This document shows positions 59,201 to 64,000 of a DNA stretch of 64,000 nt, in pieces. The first letter of the stretch is position 1. Each line of letters begins with the position of its first letter. A program made the translations under genes and the position numbers. Source of the stretch: an uncultured Alistipes sp. (GTDB lineage Bacteria; Bacteroidota; Bacteroidia; Bacteroidales; Rikenellaceae); NCBI GenBank assembly GCA_904502285.1, contig CAJGEC010000001.1, forward strand, positions 1 to 64,000, read 5' to 3'. The notes below the pieces were generated by a model. The model had not been told where the DNA came from and searched no databases. It was given only the letters and a program-made list of their open reading frames with translations.

Positions 59201-60529
59201 ATGAAACTAAATAGATTATTTTTGTTTATCGCATTGGCGGTGTTTGCCGTAGGATGCTACGAAGACCATACGATGGTAGGCCCTCGTAAGGTTTACGACG
59301 ACCAGTCATACGAGGAGAAGTTCCCTGCTGCATTGCGTATCTCTATTGCTGAGTTGAAGTATGCCTTTGGCGAGATCAGCAATACGGGTGTTAATAGCGG
59401 TTGGAGTAACACTGTCTATAAGCTTATCGGCGACGATATCTTCCCTAATGAGGATGTATATATCAAAGGTAAGGTTATCTCTGACGACGAGGAGGGTAAC
59501 GTATATAAGTCGCTCTTTATCCAGGATGAGACTTCGGGTATTGAGCTAAAGTTGAATAACAACGTAGGTGTTCGCTATAAGAAGGGCACTTGGGTATATG
59601 TTCGCCTAAAGGGGCTCTACTTGGGTAACTACAGAATGATGCTTTCGTTGGGTGCTGAGCCATCGGAGTCTTGGAATAAGGCTGGTGAGCATAAGTACTA
59701 TGCCAACTCTAACATTGAACTTCAGGAGATTATCGACAAGCACGTCTTCCCTGGTGGGCCTGTTGAAGGTGGCTTGAAGGTGGGTACCTACGAGCAGTGG
59801 AAGAGCGATCCAACAAGTGTTGATATCATCACCGTAACCCCTGAGAATTATGAGGAGGTGTTTAGCCCAGAGATGATTAAATTAGAGGGTAAGGTTTGGG
59901 GTGATAAGCGTGAAGATGATTGGAACGTGATGAATGGTGATGATGTCAAGAGGTTCGAAATTAAGCAGCGTGAGATTATGTTTGGCCGTTTGATGCGCTT
60001 CGAGGGCTTGCAGTGTCACTATGCTGGTGTTAAGAACCAGAATGGTGAGACTCGACCAGGCTTGAAGAGTGGCTCGTTCGAGAATATCTACCCAAGTTGG
60101 TTGTATACCGATGTGCGCCCAACAGTCTCTAAGCCTTGGTATCACTGGGCATACAAGGACGAGAAGGGTCGTAGCCTCTATGGCTCGGTACTCTTTACCT
60201 ATAATCCTGATGCTACCGTATGCTCGGAGAATGGTGTATATGCTTTGCGTACAAGTGGTTACTCTCGCTTTGCTCGTCGTAACGTATGTAAGGATGGCGA
60301 GAAGGCTACCATTACAGCCATCTATGGCATCTATGCTCAGCGTTCCGACTATGCAGGTAATGCCAACGACTACGCATCCTACCAGCTCACTATCAGCAGC
60401 TTCTCCGACATTGAGTTCGAGAATGGTGAGGATGCCTTGCTTAGCGATGAGCAGGTGGCTGAACTCACTACCGAGGATATGGCGATAGTGCCTTGGATTG
60501 ATGAAGAGGGTGAATCTGAGATTCAGTAA
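59201..60529 (+). CDS. DUF5689-domain lipoprotein
   Basis: A 442-residue lipoprotein (signal MKLNRLFLFIALAVFAVGC, Cys 19). An N-terminal DUF5689 domain (about 45-220) contains ISIAELKYAFG, VYIKGKVISDDEEGN, LFIQDETSGIELKLN and VYVRLKGLYLGNYRMM, an OB-like beta fold. The C-terminal half has no recognised fold. DUF5689 proteins in Bacteroidetes often accompany secreted nucleases and TonB receptors. Last gene before the terminator. Confidence 0.84.
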   Translation: MKLNRLFLFIALAVFAVGCYEDHTMVGPRKVYDDQSYEEKFPAALRISIAELKYAFGEISNTGVNSGWSNTVYKLIGDDIFPNEDVYIKGKVISDDEEGNVYKSLFIQDETSGIELKLNNNVGVRYKKGTWVYVRLKGLYLGNYRMMLSLGAEPSESWNKAGEHKYYANSNIELQEIIDKHVFPGGPVEGGLKVGTYEQWKSDPTSVDIITVTPENYEEVFSPEMIKLEGKVWGDKREDDWNVMNGDDVKRFEIKQREIMFGRLMRFEGLQCHYAGVKNQNGETRPGLKSGSFENIYPSWLYTDVRPTVSKPWYHWAYKDEKGRSLYGSVLFTYNPDATVCSENGVYALRTSGYSRFARRNVCKDGEKATITAIYGIYAQRSDYAGNANDYASYQLTISSFSDIEFENGEDALLSDEQVAELTTEDMAIVPWIDEEGESEIQ

Positions 60530-60550
60530 TTCAGTAATCCATTAATGAAA

Positions 60551-60588
60551 AGAGAGGGTGTCCAACAACTATGCGGACACCCTCTTTT
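60551..60588 (+). terminator. Terminator of the nucleic-acid locus
   Basis: AGAGGGTGTCC (60553 onward) pairs with GGACACCCTCT, followed by TTTT. Confidence 0.85.
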
Positions 60589-60635
60589 CGTTTCTTTGCA
60601 TCACTATCAGTATCATTCACAAATAGGGATCGACG

Positions 60636-62504
60636 CTACTCGTTGAGTTCTAACCAGCGCATCTCCTTCTCGTCGATGAGGGCTATGAGTTCCTCTATGC
60701 GCTCAGAACACTTGGTGAGGCGGTCGTAGGGTAGTGTGCCCGATGAGAGTTCCTCCTCAAGTTGCTTGCGCTCCTCGCTCCACGAGGCTAAGTCGCGCTC
60801 AATCTGCTCCAACTCCTTCTGCTCCTTGAACGACAGTTTGCGTTTCGAGGTGTCGTGGGTGCGCTGTTGTTGTGGCTTCTGGGGTGCAGAGTCACGTTCG
60901 GCACTACGCTCCGCAGCCTCCTTCTCCTTGATATACTCACGGTATTCGCTATAGTGCCCCACGAAGTCCTTGATGCGACCATTGCCCTCGAAGACAAAGA
61001 GGTGATCGACGCACTTGTCGAGAAAATAGCGGTCGTGAGATACGATTAATAGGCACCCCTTGAACTCGCTCAAGTACTCCTCCAAGACGTTCAACGTCAT
61101 AATATCGAGGTCGTTGGTAGGCTCATCAAGAATCAACATATTGGGATTCTGCATAAGCACGGTGAGCAGATAGAGACGACGACGCTCGCCACCACTCAGG
61201 ATATCGACACGCTTGTTGAAGGTCTCGTGAGGGAAGAGGAAGCGATTGAGATATGTCGTGGCCGAGATGTTGTGGCCGTCCGAAGCCTTTACCACATCGG
61301 CAATATCCTGTACACACTCCAGCACGGTCTGTCCAGGTTTGAAGGTTATGCCTCGCTGGGAGTAGTAGCCTATGCGAAGGGTTTCGCCCTGCTCAATAAC
61401 TCCAGAGTCGGGAGCCAAACGGCCCGACATAAGATTGAGGAAGGTGGTCTTGCCCACGCCATTGCGACCTACGATGCCCACACGTTCGCCACGTGTGAAC
61501 TTATATGAGAAGTTGTCGAGCATAGTCTGCCCGTCGAACTTCAACGACACATCCATACAGTCGATAATCTTGCGACCCAGGCGCGACGAGGCTACATCTA
61601 TCTCGACGCTATCTGTGCGAAGGCTTACCGAGGCCCTGTCTTTGAGGTCGTAGAAGGCGTTGATGCGGTAGCGAGCCTTGCCCGTGCGGGCCTGTGGTGT
61701 GCTACGTATCCACTCCAACTCCCTGCGTAATAAGTTGCGCGACTTATCTATCTCGGCCTGCATATTCAGATATCGCTCCTCTCGCTTTTCGAGGTATTCG
61801 CTATAGTTGCCACGGTAGGCAAACAACTTACCTCGGTCGATCTCCATAATGGTATTGCAGACTCGATCTAAGAAATAGCGGTCGTGCGTTACCATAAGGA
61901 GGGTGCAACGTGAACGCTGAAGATAGCCTTCGAGATACTCGATAATGTCGATATCTAAGTGGTTGGTAGGCTCATCCATAATCAGGAAGTCGGCATTCTG
62001 GAGCATCATACAAGCCAATGCCACACGCTTTGCCTCACCACCCGACAACTCGCCCATAGGCTGGTTCCATCGTTCGAGTTTTAGTGATGTGAGCACCTGG
62101 CGTATCTTCTGCTCAATGCTCCATCCATCCGAAGCATCCATACCCGCTATGGCACGCTCAAGACGCTTCTCGTCGCCACTCTCCAAGGCCTCCTCATACT
62201 CCTTGAGTTCGGGAGAGAGAGTGCCCATGTGTGAATATACCTCCTCAAAGATGGTATGCTTAGGGTCGAAGGTGGTGTCCTGGTCGAGAAAGGCAACACG
62301 GATATCCTTCATAAACTTCACCTCGCCACCACGGTCGGAGTGCTCCACGCCAGCCAAAATCTTGAGCAAGGAGGACTTACCTGTACCATTGGGTGCAACG
62401 AGGGCTATCTTGTCGCCTTCGTTTATATTGAAGCTGATTCCCTGGAATAGCACTCTATCACCATAGGATTTTGATATATTTTCAACTTGTAGATAACTTG
62501 CCAT
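60636..62504 (-). CDS. ABC-F ATPase (Uup-like)
   Basis: A 622-residue soluble protein with two ATP-binding domains and no membrane segments. NBD1 has VAPNGTGKSSLLK and LSGGEAKRVALA. NBD2 has VGRNGVGKTTFLN and LSGGERRRLYLL. A long inter-domain linker lies between, and a C-terminal coiled coil (ERDLASWSEERKQLEEEL) is typical of Uup. ABC-F proteins act on the ribosome or DNA structures; this one is more like housekeeping Uup than an antibiotic-resistance type. It follows GNAT by 30 bases. Confidence 0.9.
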   Translation of the reverse strand: MASYLQVENISKSYGDRVLFQGISFNINEGDKIALVAPNGTGKSSLLKILAGVEHSDRGGEVKFMKDIRVAFLDQDTTFDPKHTIFEEVYSHMGTLSPELKEYEEALESGDEKRLERAIAGMDASDGWSIEQKIRQVLTSLKLERWNQPMGELSGGEAKRVALACMMLQNADFLIMDEPTNHLDIDIIEYLEGYLQRSRCTLLMVTHDRYFLDRVCNTIMEIDRGKLFAYRGNYSEYLEKREERYLNMQAEIDKSRNLLRRELEWIRSTPQARTGKARYRINAFYDLKDRASVSLRTDSVEIDVASSRLGRKIIDCMDVSLKFDGQTMLDNFSYKFTRGERVGIVGRNGVGKTTFLNLMSGRLAPDSGVIEQGETLRIGYYSQRGITFKPGQTVLECVQDIADVVKASDGHNISATTYLNRFLFPHETFNKRVDILSGGERRRLYLLTVLMQNPNMLILDEPTNDLDIMTLNVLEEYLSEFKGCLLIVSHDRYFLDKCVDHLFVFEGNGRIKDFVGHYSEYREYIKEKEAAERSAERDSAPQKPQQQRTHDTSKRKLSFKEQKELEQIERDLASWSEERKQLEEELSSGTLPYDRLTKCSERIEELIALIDEKEMRWLELNE

Positions 62505-62534
62505 ATAGCAACTTATTATGATATGTTATTTCAA

Positions 62535-63035
62535 TTAAATATTTAGGTCAAAGGCCTCTCTTTCGCCACTCTCGTAGAGTATTCGCCCTGTGTGTTTGAA
62601 ACCAAGACGTTCGAGCAGGGAGAGCATACGAATATTGCCCTTGTGGGTGTCGATGCGGAATCCTGAGAGATTGGCCACCTTGGCCTTGGTTATAGCATAT
62701 TGCATTAACTCTGTGGCAGTACCCTTGCGGCGAACATCATTGCGAACGCAGAGACGGTGGACTACGACATAATCACTTGAGGTATTCCATTGGCTTGCAT
62801 CAATTTGGCGATACGCCTCTTCGCCAGTTAGAACGATGGCCGAATAACCAATGATGCCCTCCGTTGCATCGTCGCATAGATAACCATGTCCGAGGTCGAT
62901 ATCTCTAAGAATGATGTCGCGAGTGGGGTAGCCATCTTGCCATTGGTCTATGCCAAGTTCGGCTAAAGCCCTCTGGGCATCGCGAATGATTACCATTATG
63001 GAATCAATATCTTCGGGAAGTGCTTTACGTATCAT
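62535..63035 (-). CDS. GNAT-family N-acetyltransferase
   Basis: A 166-residue GCN5-related acetyltransferase. Motif A VHRLCVRNDVRRKGTATEL carries the acetyl-CoA pyrophosphate loop (R-x2-G/A-type, here RRKGTA). IRMLSLLERLGFKHTG is motif B. Substrate unknown. Its start overlaps the stop of the upstream permease by 4 bases, indicating translational coupling. Confidence 0.85.
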   Translation of the reverse strand: MIRKALPEDIDSIMVIIRDAQRALAELGIDQWQDGYPTRDIILRDIDLGHGYLCDDATEGIIGYSAIVLTGEEAYRQIDASQWNTSSDYVVVHRLCVRNDVRRKGTATELMQYAITKAKVANLSGFRIDTHKGNIRMLSLLERLGFKHTGRILYESGEREAFDLNI

Positions 63036-64000
63036 CGTTTACGAGATATCTCCTTGATTTTATGGTTTATAACAAAGATATTTAATGCGGTAATTAGCAC
63101 GGTTAGCGCAATGCCTACAACAAACGATGCAGCTGGTGAAGTTGAAATCGTAATGCCGTCGAGTTGCGATAGGTAGTTGCTGTAGATGTTCTGCGCCACG
63201 AATACAGCTACGAGGCTTAGTATAAGTATGGAGCCGTTGAGCGCAATGGTCAAGGCGTTATACGGCATAGCCACTCGGTTTGGGGTGTAGCCTATGAGTG
63301 TTAGTGTCTCGAGTTTTGTGATATTCTTCTGCAATAACAGGTGAATGCTTAGTGTTAGTATTATTATAGATAAAAGACTAAAAATAACACCAATAACAAC
63401 GATTATCGCAACACATACTTTAAGTATAAATAGTGCCTTTCCGCTCTCTGCTGGCTTGCTCTCCAAGACGTAGTTGTTCGCCTCAAGGAACTCCAAAAGA
63501 CTGGGGTCGCTGGGGTTGGCTACCTCGAGGATAAGGCGTGTTGGAGACTCCGTTGTTACATTTGCATAGTGGCGATTAGCCCACGACATAAAGGCGTCGG
63601 GCACAAGTATCGTGTTGATACGGTCAGAGAATCCCGCAACACGGCCTACAAACTCGTCGGTGTGGCCATTGCCCGATAGCTCGATGCCGAGGCTTACGCT
63701 CTTAACCATCGCCTCGGTAATTTGTGGTAGTTTTTGTGTGCTACTAAAGCCAAAGTTATAGAGGTTTAGGTAGTTGCGAGGAAGAATTATGGGAATTGTA
63801 GTGTTGCCCTCCGCAAAGCCCCACGAATCGGGTGTGGCATCGATAAATTCGTCGGGGATTGACTCAAAGAACAACATAGTTGAGAGTCTGCGTCCGCCAA
63901 AGAGGATGCTACCATTGACCTCGAATTGAGAGGAGGTGAATCTGCCGACGCTATTCACAAACTCCTGATTCTGAAGTTCTTCGATATCGTTAGTACTAAA
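63032..64000 (-). CDS. FtsX-like permease, C-terminal part
   Basis: The frame stays open to the window end (position 64000), so the start is outside; the visible 322 residues include a periplasmic domain and three C-terminal membrane helices, as in MacB/FtsX-type ABC permeases. Key stretches are IVVIGVIFSLLSIIILTLSI, the cytoplasmic loop NITKLETLTLIGYTPNRVAM, and the last helices (AASFVVGIALTVLITALNIF). It overlaps the GNAT gene by four bases. It is probably a lipoprotein-releasing or stress-type ABC transporter permease; its ATPase lies beyond the window if present. Confidence 0.75.
   Translation of the reverse strand, partial: FSTNDIEELQNQEFVNSVGRFTSSQFEVNGSILFGGRRLSTMLFFESIPDEFIDATPDSWGFAEGNTTIPIILPRNYLNLYNFGFSSTQKLPQITEAMVKSVSLGIELSGNGHTDEFVGRVAGFSDRINTILVPDAFMSWANRHYANVTTESPTRLILEVANPSDPSLLEFLEANNYVLESKPAESGKALFILKVCVAIIVVIGVIFSLLSIIILTLSIHLLLQKNITKLETLTLIGYTPNRVAMPYNALTIALNGSILILSLVAVFVAQNIYSNYLSQLDGITISTSPAASFVVGIALTVLITALNIFVINHKIKEISRKR

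Overview
The window looks like the chromosome of a Bacteroidales bacterium, most likely an Alistipes-like Rikenellaceae member; this is inferred, not searched. The reasons are: lipoproteins with BACON, calycin-like, DUF4919, DUF5106 and DUF5689 domains; TonB-dependent receptors; a seven-gene V-type ATPase operon with a DUF2764 subunit; almost no Shine-Dalgarno sites; and repeated matches to the Bacteroidetes promoter pattern (TTTG, 19-21 bases, TAnnTTTG). The first gene (DUF1015) and the last (an FtsX-like permease) are cut by the window ends.

Layout. 1-5.6 kb: DUF1015 end, a 44-residue ORF, tRNA-Leu(UAA), ComEC, a lipoprotein, a small Cys-rich protein with a winged-helix protein, upp and a YqaA-like protein. 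5.6-17.6 kb, mostly minus strand: ffh, a C11 protease lipoprotein, the ligA-dapA-DUF4919 group, a plus-strand acidic protein, a zeta-toxin pair, an acyl-CoA reductase, a DUF5106 lipoprotein and argS. 17.7-20.2 kb: a replicon-like module with seventeen 22-bp iteron-like repeats, an AAA/RecA-like ATPase with a C-terminal helix-turn-helix, and a DUF6371 zinc-finger/TOPRIM-like protein, plus two copies of a 41-bp palindrome. 20.2-31.8 kb: dusB, a DUF819 permease, a BASS transporter-acyltransferase-barrel operon, a TonB receptor with a calycin-like lipoprotein, rpiB and typA.

31.9-34.7 kb: a strikingly AT-rich two-gene insertion, a membrane-anchored TIR protein translationally overlapping a membrane protein with an FGE/sulfatase-modifying-factor-like domain. 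It lies between typA and a DUF4301 gene and is a candidate defence or signalling cassette. 34.7-41.6 kb: DUF4301, then murB-tilS-holA and a degenerate-looking class IV aminotransferase-fold gene, then a ROK kinase. 42-49.5 kb: the V-ATPase operon E-(DUF2764)-A-B-D-I-K, whose K subunit carries the sodium-site residues of Enterococcus NtpK. 49.6-60.6 kb: ruvB, then an apparent extracellular nucleic-acid-processing locus (BACON/OB-fold lipoprotein, DNA/RNA non-specific endonuclease lipoprotein preceded by a 12 x 7-bp tandem repeat, secreted endonuclease/exonuclease/phosphatase, TonB receptor, DUF5689 lipoprotein). 60.6-64 kb: an ABC-F ATPase, a GNAT acetyltransferase and a permease fragment.

The best candidates for undescribed biology are the iteron/ATPase/DUF6371 module, the TIR-FGE cassette, the reversed zeta-toxin pair and the repeat-preceded nuclease locus. 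All assignments come from reading motifs; no database search was possible.
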